In this document: positions 9,083 through 18,367 of the stretch, in pieces
How positions within the stretch are numbered: the stretch's first letter is position 1
How the letters are laid out: each line of letters starts with the position of its first letter
Assembly (NCBI GenBank): GCA_963717945.1
Contig: CAVQXT010000003.1
Location: 682,001 to 746,000, forward strand
Direction: 5' to 3'
From: FEN-299 sp963717945
Lineage (GTDB): Bacteria > Acidobacteriota > Vicinamibacteria > Vicinamibacterales > Fen-181
Length of the DNA stretch: 64,000 bases
The notes under the pieces: model-generated
What the model was told of the DNA's origin: nothing
The model's database searches: none
What the model saw: the letters and a program-made list of their open reading frames with translations, nothing else
Made by a program: the position numbers and the translations under genes

Positions 9083-9774
9083 GTGCCATCGCCCGTCTCC
9101 GCCTGGAAGTGCTCGAGGCGAATATCGCCCTGACCCGCCACGGCCTGGTCGTGCAGGCGTTCGGCAACGCCAGCGCGATCGACCGCGAGTCGGGCCTGGT
9201 CGTCATCAAGCCGAGCGGTGTCCCCTACGACGAGCTGGACGTCGAGGCGCTCGTCGTCACCGACCTGGCGGGCCGCGTGGTCGAAGGGCCATACCGGCCG
9301 TCATCCGATCTCCCGACGCACCTGGCGCTCTACCAGGCGTTTCCCGGAATCGGGGCGGTCGCACACACGCATTCGCGGTTCGCGACCATCTGGGCGCAGG
9401 CCGGGCGCGAGATTCCCTGCCTGGGGACGACGCACGCCGACTACTTCCGCGGGCCGATCCCGGTGACCGATGCGATGACCGAGGACGAGATCCGGTCGGC
9501 CTACGAGTGGAACACCGGGCTGGTCATCGTGCGGCGATTCGCGGGCCTCGATCCCGCCGACGTGCCGGCCGCGCTCGTCAGGGGACACGGGCCGTTCTGC
9601 TGGGCGGAATCCGCGCACGCGGCCGCCGACCTCGCCGTCATCCTCGAAGAGGTGGCCTGCATGGCGTGGCACGCGATGGCGCTCGCGCCGGACGCGCCGG
9701 CACTTCCGGGCGCGCTCAGCGAGAAGCACTTCCTCCGGAAGCACGGGCCGGGGGCGTATTACGGACAGCGGTAG
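9079..9774 (+). CDS. araD: L-ribulose-5-phosphate 4-epimerase
   Basis: A class II aldolase/adducin-family epimerase of 231 residues, the same length as the E. coli enzyme. It turns L-ribulose 5-phosphate into D-xylulose 5-phosphate, which enters the pentose phosphate pathway. Metal-ligand histidines are seen in AHTHSRFATIW and RGHGPFCW, with GTTHADYFRG between them; the N-terminal GNASAIDRESG is the usual phosphate-binding loop. The ATG at 9079 lies inside the araB stop region (ATGA), so translation is probably coupled. It is the last enzyme of the L-arabinose operon; a paired-hairpin element follows its stop. Confidence 0.93.
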   Translation: MSAIARLRLEVLEANIALTRHGLVVQAFGNASAIDRESGLVVIKPSGVPYDELDVEALVVTDLAGRVVEGPYRPSSDLPTHLALYQAFPGIGAVAHTHSRFATIWAQAGREIPCLGTTHADYFRGPIPVTDAMTEDEIRSAYEWNTGLVIVRRFAGLDPADVPAALVRGHGPFCWAESAHAAADLAVILEEVACMAWHAMALAPDAPALPGALSEKHFLRKHGPGAYYGQR

Positions 9775-9800
9775 AGACCCTGACAGTACGCATTTCGTAC

Positions 9801-9854
9801 GTAGGCCGGCCCTTCAGGGCCGGCGAGTCCGGCGGGCCTGAAGGCCCGCCCTAC
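9801..9854. repeat. Two-hairpin intergenic element
   Basis: Hairpin 1 is GCCGGCCC-TTCA-GGGCCGGC (9805-9824) and hairpin 2 is GGCGGGCC-TGAA-GGCCCGCC (9831-9850). The flanks GTAGG and CCTAC are themselves complementary, so the whole could fold as a cruciform. It sits between araD and the next gene and may act as an RNA 3' end or as a REP-type repeat. Confidence 0.8.
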
Positions 9855-9870
9855 GCACGAAGGAGACATC

Positions 9871-11142
9871 ATGTCAATCAACCGTCGCAAGTTTTTGCAG
9901 TCGTCAGCACTAGCCACCGGGGCGGGCCTCATCGCGAACACCAGCCCGCTGCAGGCCGCGCAGGGCCAGCCTTTGTCTTCCAGTCGGTTCGCTCATCTCA
10001 AGCCCATGACCGGCGGCGTCGTCCGCATCAACGCCGACGATAGAAAGGCGCGCGTCGAGAAGGCGCGCCGGCTGATGGCGGAGAACAAGATCGACGCCGT
10101 CATCCTCGACTCGGGCACCAGCCTCATGTACTTCACCGGCATCAGCTGGTGGGCGAGCGAGCGCACGTTCGTCGCCATCCTGCCGGCGCGCGGCGAGGTG
10201 GCCTACGTCTGCCCCAAGTTCGAGGAGGGGCGGGCGCGGGAACTCATCACGATCGGCAGCGACGTGCGGACCTGGGAGGAGGACGAGAGCCCGTTCGAGC
10301 GGATCGCCCAGGTGCTGAAGGACCGCGGCGCCGCCCGCGTCGGCTTCGAGGAGTACGCGCGCTTCTTCATCGCCGACGGCCTTCGCAAGGCCGCGCCGGC
10401 GATCGACATCGTCATCGCCAACCCGGTGACCATCGGCTGCCGTGTGATCAAGACGCCGAAGGAAATCGCGCTCATGCAGTGCGCCAACAACATCACCAAC
10501 GAGGCGTACCGCGCGGTCATCCCGATGCTCACTCCGGGCATGGTGGCCGAGGAGTTCAGCGCGCTGGCCGCCGCCGCGCACCGGGCGCTCGGCGCCGAGG
10601 GCAGCATCGGCGCCACGTTTGGTGAAATGACGGCGTCGCCTCACGGCAGCGTCAAGCGCCGGCCGCTCCGCGAAGGCGACGTGGTCCTGATGGACGGCGG
10701 CTGCTCGGTGGACGGTTTCCGCTCCGACATGAGCCGCTCGGTCGTCATCGGCACGCCGACCAGGCGGCAGCGCGAGATCTGGGACCTCGTCAAGCGCGGC
10801 CAGGCGGCGGCGTTCGCCGCGGCGAAGCTGGGCGCGGCGTGCGAGGAGGTGGACGCGGCACCCCGGAAGCTCTACGCGGAGCACGGGTTCGGCCCCGACT
10901 ACAAGCTGCCGGGGCTGCCCCACCGCACGGGCCACGGCATCGGCATGGACGGGCACGAGTGGACCAACCTCGTCCGCGGGAACAAGACGAAGCTCGCGCC
11001 CGGCATGTGCTTCAGCGACGAACCGATGCTGGTCATCCCGGGGGAGTTCGGGATCCGGATCGAGGACTGCTTCTACATGACCGAGCAGGGCCCGAAGTTC
11101 TTCACGACGCCGAGCCCGGCGATTGACAGGGCGATTGCGTAG
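9871..11142 (+). CDS. Tat-exported M24 metallopeptidase (Xaa-Pro aminopeptidase-like)
   Basis: A 423-residue pita-bread-fold peptidase. The N-terminus INRRKFLQSSALATGAGL is a twin-arginine signal, so the protein is probably exported folded with its metals. Dinuclear-metal ligands are visible: Asp in VVLMDGGCSVDG and FRSDMSRS, His in HRTGHGIGMDGHE, Glu in CFSDEPMLVI and GIRIEDCF. The N-terminal creatinase-type domain covers residues about 45-190. The ATG at 9871 follows AAGGAG. Its neighbours are a BNR-repeat exported protein and a second M24 peptidase, which suggests a peptide-utilisation unit. The substrate is not known. Confidence 0.87.
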   Translation: MSINRRKFLQSSALATGAGLIANTSPLQAAQGQPLSSSRFAHLKPMTGGVVRINADDRKARVEKARRLMAENKIDAVILDSGTSLMYFTGISWWASERTFVAILPARGEVAYVCPKFEEGRARELITIGSDVRTWEEDESPFERIAQVLKDRGAARVGFEEYARFFIADGLRKAAPAIDIVIANPVTIGCRVIKTPKEIALMQCANNITNEAYRAVIPMLTPGMVAEEFSALAAAAHRALGAEGSIGATFGEMTASPHGSVKRRPLREGDVVLMDGGCSVDGFRSDMSRSVVIGTPTRRQREIWDLVKRGQAAAFAAAKLGAACEEVDAAPRKLYAEHGFGPDYKLPGLPHRTGHGIGMDGHEWTNLVRGNKTKLAPGMCFSDEPMLVIPGEFGIRIEDCFYMTEQGPKFFTTPSPAIDRAIA

Positions 11143-11147
11143 AGAAC

Positions 11148-11218
11148 GGCTCTCGGCTCTCGACTCTCGGCTTTCGGCCGCGAGCCGGACACTGCCCAGA
11201 GCCCAGAGCCGAGAGCCT
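11148..11218. repeat. Heptad array with inverted arms
   Basis: GGCTCTC-type units on the left and CAGAGCC/GAGAGCC units on the right flank a GGCCGCGAGCC centre. The last GAGAGCC lies just upstream of the start codon at 11223 and is the only purine-rich stretch available there as a ribosome site. Confidence 0.85.
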
Positions 11219-11222
11219 GCAT

Positions 11223-13883
11223 ATGAGAAAGTCGCTGATGCTCATCGCGACGCTGGCGGTCATCCTGTCCGCCGCCGGCGTCTCCGTCCTCTCCCAGTCC
11301 CCGTCGCAGTCCTTCACCGAGGACAAGCTGGCCGGCTTCACGTATCGCGCGCTCGGCCCCTACCGCGCCGGCTCGTGGGTGTCCGACATCGCCGTCCCCG
11401 AAGCGCCGCAGAAGTCGCACCTCTACACCTTCTATGTTGCCGTCCGCTACGGCGGCGTGTGGAAGACCACCAATAACGGCACCACATTCCAGCCCGTCTT
11501 CGACGGGCAGGACGTCACGGGCATCGGCTGCCTGGCACTCGCACCGTCGAACGAGAACATCGTCTGGGTCGGTACGGGCGATGCCTCGAGCGTGCGCGTG
11601 GCCTACCCGGGCGACGGCGTCTACAAGTCGATCGACGCCGGGAAGACCTGGCAGCGCATGGGGCTCCGCGAGACCCAGCACATCGGCCGTATCGTCGTCC
11701 ACCCGTCCAATCCCGACATCGTTTATGTGGCCGCGATGGGGCGGCTGTGGTCGACAAACGACGAGCGCGGCGTCTTCAAGACGACCGACGGCGGCAAGAC
11801 CTGGACGAAGTCGCTCTTTGTCAACGCGCAGACCGGCGCCATCGATCTCGTGATCGACCGCAAACATCCCAACACGCTCTACGCCGCGATGTACGACGTG
11901 CAGCGGCGGCCGTGGAAGCTCATCGAGGGCGGCGAGGGCAGCGGCATCTTCAAGACGACCGACGGCGGAAAGACGTGGAAGAAGCTGACGGGCGGCCTCC
12001 CGGTCAAGCAGGGTCGCATCGGCCTCGACATCTACCAGAAGAACCCCGAGATCCTCTACGCGGTCACCGAGAACTTCGGCACCAGGCCGCCCACCGACGA
12101 CGAAGCCAGGCGCGACCGCGCGCGCGGCCAGCAGCCGCAGCCAAGGAACCTCGGCGGCGAGGTGTATCGGACCGACGACGGTGGAAGGACCTGGCGGAAG
12201 ACGAACACGGCCGCCGAGGACATGAGCTCGAAGGCCGGGTACTCGTTCAACCAGATCCGTGTCGATCCGAACAACGACAGGCGGATCATCGTCAACTGCG
12301 ATTCGCTGATCAGCTCCGAGGATGCGGGCAAGACGTGGAAGGGATTGACCTGGGACGACCGGAGCCTGTTCGCGAAGGCGTTCGGCGACTTCCGCACGAT
12401 GTGGATCGACCCGCAGAACTCGGACCGCTGGATCCTCGGGAGCGACGGCGGTGTGCACATCTCCTACGACGCCGGGAAGACGTGCGACCACTACGCCAAC
12501 ATCCCGGGCGGCGAGTTCTATTCGATCGGCGTGGACATGGATCGCCCGTACCACATCTACGGCGGCCTGCAGGACCACGACTCGTGGCGCGGGCCGATCA
12601 ACGGTCCGGCAGGGCGCGTCGGACCGGAGGACTGGGTGACGGTGGGCGACAACGACGGGATGTACAACCGCGTGGACCCAACCGACAGCCGCTGGGTTTA
12701 CAACACGTTCCAGTGGGGCGGGCACTACCGGCTCGATCAGCGGACCCGGACGCGGAAGGCGATCACGCCCCTGCGGCCGGCCGGGCAGCCGCCGCCGCGC
12801 TGGAACTGGACGCCGCCGCTCGCGCTGTCGCCGTTCAACAGTCACATCCTCTACACGGGCGCGCAGGTCCTGTTCCGATCCGTCGACCAGGGCGACCACT
12901 GGGAGGAAATCAGCCCGGACCTCACCACCAACGACGCGTCGAAGATCTCGCCTCCGGGATCGACGGTCCAGTACTGCACCATCACGACGATCGCCGAGTC
13001 GCCAATCACTCCGGGAGTGATTTGGGTCGGGACCGACGACGGCCGGGTGCAGGTGACGCGGAACCACGGGGCGGGCTGGACCGACGTCACGGCGAAGATC
13101 GTGGGGGCGGGCGGCGGGCCGGATTACTACGCGACCACGCGGGTCCTGCCGTCGAAATTCGACGCGGGCACCGCCTACGTCACGCGCAACGGCCGGCGCT
13201 TCGACGAGTTCAAGCCGGTCGTGATGAAGACGACGGATTTCGGCGCCACGTGGACGTCGATCTCCGGCAACCTCGCCGAGCGGGCGATCGACGTGATCGT
13301 CGAAGATCTGAAGGACCCCGACATCCTCTTCGTCGGCAGCAACAAGGGGGTCCACGTGTCGCTCGACGGCGGCCGCCGGTGGGTCGCGCTGAAGGGAAAC
13401 ATGCCGACGGTCCCGGTGACCGACATGCTGATCCACCCGCGGGAGCGCGACCTGATCGTGGCGACGTACGGCCGCGGCCTCTACGTGGCCGGCACCGCCT
13501 GGCTGACAGAGGCGAAGCAGGGAGCGTTCGAAAGGCCCGCGTACTTCTTCGCCGTGCAGCCCCGGCCGCTGCCGCCGCCGGGCGCGCTCGGCAACTTCGA
13601 GTTCTACGGCGACCGGACGTTGCTCGTGCCGAACGACGAGGAGATGCACTTCGACTACTTCCTGAAGAGCAAGGCCGGCGGGCCGGTGAAGATCACGATC
13701 GCCGACTCCGCCGGCAAGGACGTCAGGACGCTGACCGGCCCGGGGGAAGCCGGGCTGAACCGGGCCGATTGGGACATGACGGGCGCAGGCAGGCAGCCGG
13801 TTGCGCCAGGCACCTACGTCGTGACCTTGCAGGCCGGCGACGTCACACTCACGCAGCGGGCCATGGTGGCCGGCGAACGGTAA
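11223..13883 (+). CDS. Exported BNR/VPS10-type beta-propeller protein
   Basis: An 886-residue protein with an N-terminal signal peptide (MRKSLMLIATLAVILSAAG). It has at least ten BNR/Asp-box-like blades of the form SxDxGxxW, for example YKSIDAGKTW, FKTTDGGKTW (twice), YRTDDGGRTW and FRSVDQGDHW. The last about 100 residues (GKDVRTLTGPGEAG, then APGTYVVTL) look like a FlgD-type immunoglobulin-like domain. Such proteins are common in Acidobacteriota and are annotated as sortilin/VPS10-like or glycosyl-hydrolase-like. Catalytic residues cannot be assigned, so the function is open; binding or cleavage of extracellular glycans or peptides is possible. It is followed by an M24 peptidase gene 29 bases downstream. 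Confidence 0.85.
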   Translation: MRKSLMLIATLAVILSAAGVSVLSQSPSQSFTEDKLAGFTYRALGPYRAGSWVSDIAVPEAPQKSHLYTFYVAVRYGGVWKTTNNGTTFQPVFDGQDVTGIGCLALAPSNENIVWVGTGDASSVRVAYPGDGVYKSIDAGKTWQRMGLRETQHIGRIVVHPSNPDIVYVAAMGRLWSTNDERGVFKTTDGGKTWTKSLFVNAQTGAIDLVIDRKHPNTLYAAMYDVQRRPWKLIEGGEGSGIFKTTDGGKTWKKLTGGLPVKQGRIGLDIYQKNPEILYAVTENFGTRPPTDDEARRDRARGQQPQPRNLGGEVYRTDDGGRTWRKTNTAAEDMSSKAGYSFNQIRVDPNNDRRIIVNCDSLISSEDAGKTWKGLTWDDRSLFAKAFGDFRTMWIDPQNSDRWILGSDGGVHISYDAGKTCDHYANIPGGEFYSIGVDMDRPYHIYGGLQDHDSWRGPINGPAGRVGPEDWVTVGDNDGMYNRVDPTDSRWVYNTFQWGGHYRLDQRTRTRKAITPLRPAGQPPPRWNWTPPLALSPFNSHILYTGAQVLFRSVDQGDHWEEISPDLTTNDASKISPPGSTVQYCTITTIAESPITPGVIWVGTDDGRVQVTRNHGAGWTDVTAKIVGAGGGPDYYATTRVLPSKFDAGTAYVTRNGRRFDEFKPVVMKTTDFGATWTSISGNLAERAIDVIVEDLKDPDILFVGSNKGVHVSLDGGRRWVALKGNMPTVPVTDMLIHPRERDLIVATYGRGLYVAGTAWLTEAKQGAFERPAYFFAVQPRPLPPPGALGNFEFYGDRTLLVPNDEEMHFDYFLKSKAGGPVKITIADSAGKDVRTLTGPGEAGLNRADWDMTGAGRQPVAPGTYVVTLQAGDVTLTQRAMVAGER

Positions 13884-13912
13884 ACTGGCAGGGAGCTGGA
13901 GGGGAAGAGGCT

Positions 13913-15298
13913 ATGTTCGATGCGACCATCTACAGCGCACGCCGCGCGCGGCTTCAGCAGGAGTTCAAGCACGGCCTGCTCCTGTTCATCGGCAACAACG
14001 ACTCGCCGATGAACTACACCGATAACACCTACCACTTCAGGCAGGACTCGTCGTTCCTCTATTACTGGGGCCTGAACGACCCCGAGCTCTCCGCCATCAT
14101 CGACGTCGACGCCGGGACCCAGACCGTCTACGGCGACGACTTCACGATCGACGACATCGTCTGGCGCGGGCCGCAGCCGACCATCGCCGAGCGCGCCGCG
14201 AAGGCGGGCGTCACCTCAACGGGCACGCGCGACGAGCTCGGGGCCGCGCTCGACCAGGCGGTCCGGCAGGGGCGGCGCATCCACTACCTGCCCCAGTACC
14301 GCCACGACAACGTGCTGGCGATTACTTATCTCGTGGGGATTCGGCCGCGCATGGTGAACCCGCACGCGTCGACCGCGCTGGTCAAGGCCGTCGTGGCGCA
14401 GCGGGCCTACAAGGCGCCAGAAGAGATCCGCGAGATCGAAACCGCCCTGGACCTCGCGCACGACATGCACGTGCTCGCGATGAAGATCGCCCGCCCCGGC
14501 ATGTACGAGCGCGAGGTGGCGGGTGCGATGGCGGGCCTGGTCGAGTCGCGCGGGTCGCAGCTCGCCTTCCCGATCATCTTCTCGGTGCACGGCGAGACGC
14601 TGCACAACCACTCGCACGAAAACCTGATGCAGGCCGGGCAGATGGCCGTCAACGACTCGGGCGCCGAATCATTGCTGCACTACGCGAGCGACATCACTCG
14701 CACGATCCCGATCGGCGGGAAGTTCGTCGGCCCGCAGCGCGACCTCTACCAGGCGGTCCTCGGCGCGCACAAGAAGGCGCTGGCGGCCGCGAAACCGGGC
14801 ATCAAGTGGATGGACGTCCACCTTCTCGCCTGCCGCAGCCTGGCCGAGGACCTCAAGGCGATCGGCTGCATGAAGGGCGATCTCGACGCGGCGGTGCGCG
14901 AAGGGGCGCACGCGATGTTCTTCCAGTGCGGCCTCGGCCACATGATGGGCTTCGACGTGCACGACATGGAGGGGCTCGGTGAGCAGCACGTCGGCTACGA
15001 CCACACGGTGACGCGCAGCACGCAGTTCGGCCTCAAATCGCTGCGCATGGGCCGCGCGCTCGAGCCGGGCTTCGTGATGACGGTCGAGCCGGGCATCTAC
15101 ATGATCCCGACGCTCATGGACAAGTGGCGGGCCGAGGGGCGGTTCATCGACTTCCTGAACTACGACGTGATCGACAAGTTCCGCGGCTTCGGGGGCATCC
15201 GCGTCGAGGACGACGTGGTGATCACGGAGACGGGGTGCAGGGTACTGGGGAGGCCCATTCCCATCGAGATGGGGGATGTGGAAGCGCTCGCGCGGTAG
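13913..15298 (+). CDS. M24B Xaa-Pro aminopeptidase
   Basis: A 461-residue cytoplasmic aminopeptidase P-like enzyme that removes an N-terminal residue followed by proline. It has an N-terminal AMP_N domain (residues about 1-150, FIGNNDSPMNYTDN) and a C-terminal pita-bread catalytic domain. Metal ligands can be read as Asp in VNDSGAES and ASDITRT, His in CGLGHMMGFDVHD, Glu in TVEPGIYM and GIRVEDDVV. The ATG at 13913 follows GGAGGGGAAGAGG at good spacing; no signal peptide is seen, unlike the Tat-exported M24 protein two genes upstream. Confidence 0.9.
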   Translation: MFDATIYSARRARLQQEFKHGLLLFIGNNDSPMNYTDNTYHFRQDSSFLYYWGLNDPELSAIIDVDAGTQTVYGDDFTIDDIVWRGPQPTIAERAAKAGVTSTGTRDELGAALDQAVRQGRRIHYLPQYRHDNVLAITYLVGIRPRMVNPHASTALVKAVVAQRAYKAPEEIREIETALDLAHDMHVLAMKIARPGMYEREVAGAMAGLVESRGSQLAFPIIFSVHGETLHNHSHENLMQAGQMAVNDSGAESLLHYASDITRTIPIGGKFVGPQRDLYQAVLGAHKKALAAAKPGIKWMDVHLLACRSLAEDLKAIGCMKGDLDAAVREGAHAMFFQCGLGHMMGFDVHDMEGLGEQHVGYDHTVTRSTQFGLKSLRMGRALEPGFVMTVEPGIYMIPTLMDKWRAEGRFIDFLNYDVIDKFRGFGGIRVEDDVVITETGCRVLGRPIPIEMGDVEALAR

Positions 15299-15299
15299 C

Positions 15300-18057
15300 C
15301 TACTTGCCCGGCACCTTCGCCTTCAGCTCCTCGAACCAGTTCAGCACGATGTTGATCTGTGTGACGTGCGGAATCGGCGGCTTCGAGCGGCTCTGGAGCA
15401 CGTAGAACCGCTGCCCGTCCGGCGACACGTCGTATGCCCGGGTCGCGTCGGCGACGAAGAGAAGGTCGTTGGGGTCGCCTTCGAGGACCTGCCGGGGACT
15501 GCCAATCCGGGGCGGCGTCCCCGGCTGGAAGTCGACCTCCATCACGCGACCCCTGCCGGGCACGTTGGATTCTGCCAGATAGAACAGGGCCCGGCCGTCT
15601 CGGCGCCATGCCGGGCAAACCCCGTCAGGGGGCGGCACCTGAACCCGAGGACCCGGGCCCGGGTACGGTTGCACGTAGATCTGGTTGGAGCCGGAATCCC
15701 ACGACGCGTAGGCGAGCCAGTGTCCGTCGGGGGAGAACTCCGGATGATCCGCGTTGCTGGGAGCGTTCGGCCACGGGGTGACGGTGGCCCGTCCATCTTC
15801 GACCGTGAGCACGACGAAGGTGTTGTGCTCCAAGTCCACCGCCGCGAGTCGGCGGCCATCCGGCGTCCACGACGAGGGAATGAGGTCTCCCGCGAGCGAT
15901 TCCGGCGACCCGGTCCCGTCGGCGCGTCGCCATGCGAGGGACCGCCGGCCGTCCTTGTTCCACCAGAACACGAGGTGCTGCCCGTCCGGCGTCCAGACAG
16001 GATGCGTGGCCTCGCCGTCCCGGAAGACCTGCGTCAGCGTGCCGCGCACGAGGTCGTACGTCCAGAGGGCGGTGTCGTGGCGACCCAGGACGTTCAGGAG
16101 CAGTTCGCCTCCGTCGGGGGCCAGCCGGACGCGGATGCCGTAACTGTTCACCGGCGCGTTCAGCGGGGTCACGCGTCCCTGGCGGTCCACGGCCACGAGC
16201 GCCCTGGCCTCAGGGGGCGCCACCGAACCCGCCAGCCAGGCCAGGCTGCCCGTTGAGGCGACCGCGAACTGTCCCGCCAGAGACCGATCCTCAGTGGCGC
16301 CCAGCGCCGAGACCGCGTGCGCGACCCCGTCGAGCAGCGGCACCACGTCTCCTTGCACCTGCAGCGTGCGAGGATTGAACGCCACCGCCAGCAAGACGCC
16401 CTCGCGCATGAAGACGAGGTGCCCGGTCGGGACGTATCGCGCATCGGTCGCGTCGCGGAGCAGGACGGTCCGCTGTCCGGTCCCGAGCGTCTGCGCGACG
16501 ATCTCCTCATCGCTTGGGATGACCACGTGCCTCTCCACCGTATAGAGCAGGATTCTGTCCGCCGGGCAGCAGGCTGGGCCGGCTGTGGAACAACTCGGTC
16601 GCGCCCCGCGTCGTCACCCGAACCAGCGAGCCGCCGGGCTGGACCTTCCAGATGGCGCCGTCCGCCTGGTTGCCAAAGTACAGCGCGCCCGAGCTGTCCC
16701 AGGCCAGGCCGAACGGAACCCCCGCGATCCCCGGCGCGAGTTGCACCGCGGGACCGCCGGTCAGCCGCACCTTCTTGAGCGCGCCAGCCGCCCAGAATGC
16801 CACCCACTGCCCGTCGGGGGACACTGCGGGGGCCTCGGCCGCTTCGGTCCCGGCCAGCGGGCGCGCCTCGGGGCTGTCGAGACGCCGCAGGTAGAGCTGC
16901 TGCACGTCGTCCTTGCGGCCCACGAACACGAGGGCCTGTCCGTCCGGCGTCCACGTCAGCGCCGTCAGCGCGCCGCCCGCGTTCCAGGTGACACGGCCGC
17001 TGTGCACTTCCTCGGCCGGACGCACGTCCATGGTCAGGCGCGCCACGGCCCCCCGGGGCGGGGCCGGGCGCAGCAGCCACGTGAGGCCGGCACCCGCGAT
17101 GAGGAGACACAGCCCCGCAGTAATCGCGAGCGCCGTCCACACGCCCCGCAGGCGCCGTGACTGGACACGCGGCGTCGTTGCGTCGACGCCGCTGCCTTCC
17201 CGCAGCCAACGCAGGGCATTGGCCACGTCGTGGGCCGTGTCCGGGCGATCTTCGGGCGCCTTCGCCAGACACTGCCGTATCAGCCGATCGAGCGCCGGCG
17301 GGGTCACCGGCTGCAGCGTCGCCAGCGCGAGGGGCTGGGCGTTCATGATGTTGGCGATCAGGCTCGCGGCGCTGCCGCCCTCGAACGCCCGCTGGCCCGT
17401 CAGCATCTCGTAGAGGATCGCCCCCAGCGCCCAGAGGTCGGTTCGCGCGTCCGCCGGTCTCCCCTCGACCTGCTCCGGCGCCATGTATTGGAGCGTGCCG
17501 ACGATGCTCCCCTCGCTTGTCAGCGGCGCTGTCCGAGTGGGCGCCGACGCCAGGCTCGCGGCCGCCGGTTGCTCGCCGTGGCCCGCCAGTTTCGCCAGGC
17601 CGAAGTCGAGCAGCTTGGCGCCCGCCTTGGTCAGCATGACGTTGCCGGGCTTGAGGTCGCGGTGGATCACGCCCTGGCGATGCGCAGCAGACAGCGCATC
17701 CGCAACGTCGGTCGCGATACCGAGCGCCTGGTCCAGCGGCAGCGGCCCTTTCTGCAGACGATCGGCCAGCGTCTCACCGGTCAGGTGCTCCATCACGAGG
17801 AACGTCGTGCCCTCGTGCTCGCCCACGTCGTGCAGGATGCAGATGTGGGGATGGCTCAGCCCCGCGATGATCTTCGCTTCGCGCGAGAAGCGGGCGCGGC
17901 GTTCCGGATCGGTGCCGATCTCCGCAGGGAGGACCTTGATGGCGACCGTACGATCGAGCCGCGTATCGCGCGCCTGGTAGACCTCGCCCATTCCGCCCGC
18001 GCCGATGGCGGAGGTGACCTCGTAGGGACCGAGCCTGGTGCCGGGCGAGAGTGTCAT
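15300..18057 (-). CDS. Membrane Ser/Thr protein kinase with C-terminal beta-propeller, apparent frameshift
   Basis: A transmembrane Hanks-type kinase of about 918 residues. The kinase domain is residues 12-275: glycine loop GAGGMGEV, Lys41 in VAIKVLP, catalytic HRD at 132-134, DFG at 151-153, and YMAPEQVEG. A single transmembrane helix (ALAITAGLCLLIAGAG) near residue 315 is followed by an extracytoplasmic WD40/PD40 propeller (TWTPDGQALVF, SPDGQWVAF, RLAPDGGELLL, SPDGHWLAYA). The frame shifts +1 near 16551-16556, between SLLPGGQ and ILLYTVERHVV; one inserted base explains it. It is transcribed away from a TonB-dependent receptor gene that starts 310 bases from its ATG. The kinase-propeller architecture is abundant in Acidobacteriota; the ligand is unknown. 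Confidence 0.88.
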
Positions 18058-18367
18058 CGCCGCCGACCTCTCCTGGCCCTGGACGACGACTGCGATGGGA
18101 AGGCGGCCTGATTATAGCCGACGACGGCCAACCCTGCCGACTCCCAACGGCTGTGCTAGAATCCTGTTCTCTCCACACGGCCGTGACGGGCGGTTCCCGA
18201 CCACCGTTGGTGCCTTGTGGCCTTACTGCCAGACTCGGCTCTCATTCGCGTCTTCGCTCAGGTTCGAAGCCGGCGCGACGACCTGATTTACCCCAACCGT
18301 AACCACCCGCGGATCGACTTCCATCGCACGTACATGGGCAGACAGTCGACTCAGTAAGGAGGCGGCC
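18058..18367. other. Divergent intergenic region between kinase and receptor
   Basis: This 310-bp region between two divergent genes holds one clear promoter toward the receptor (18134-18162) and a leader of roughly 200 nt. I see no gene or heptad array in it. Confidence 0.6.
18134..18162 (+). promoter_or_regulatory. Extended -10 promoter of the TonB-dependent receptor
   Basis: CTGCCG (18134-18139), a 17-bp spacer and TGC-TAGAAT (-10 at 18157-18162). The TGn extension and TAGAAT are strong; the -35 matches TTGACA only partly. The predicted leader before the ATG at 18368 is about 200 nt. Confidence 0.55.

Noticed and set aside
11747..13880. A very long N-terminal extension of the second M24 peptidase
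   Set aside because: The upstream frame is an Arg-rich shadow of the BNR gene; the ATG at 13913 has a good ribosome site and matches family length.
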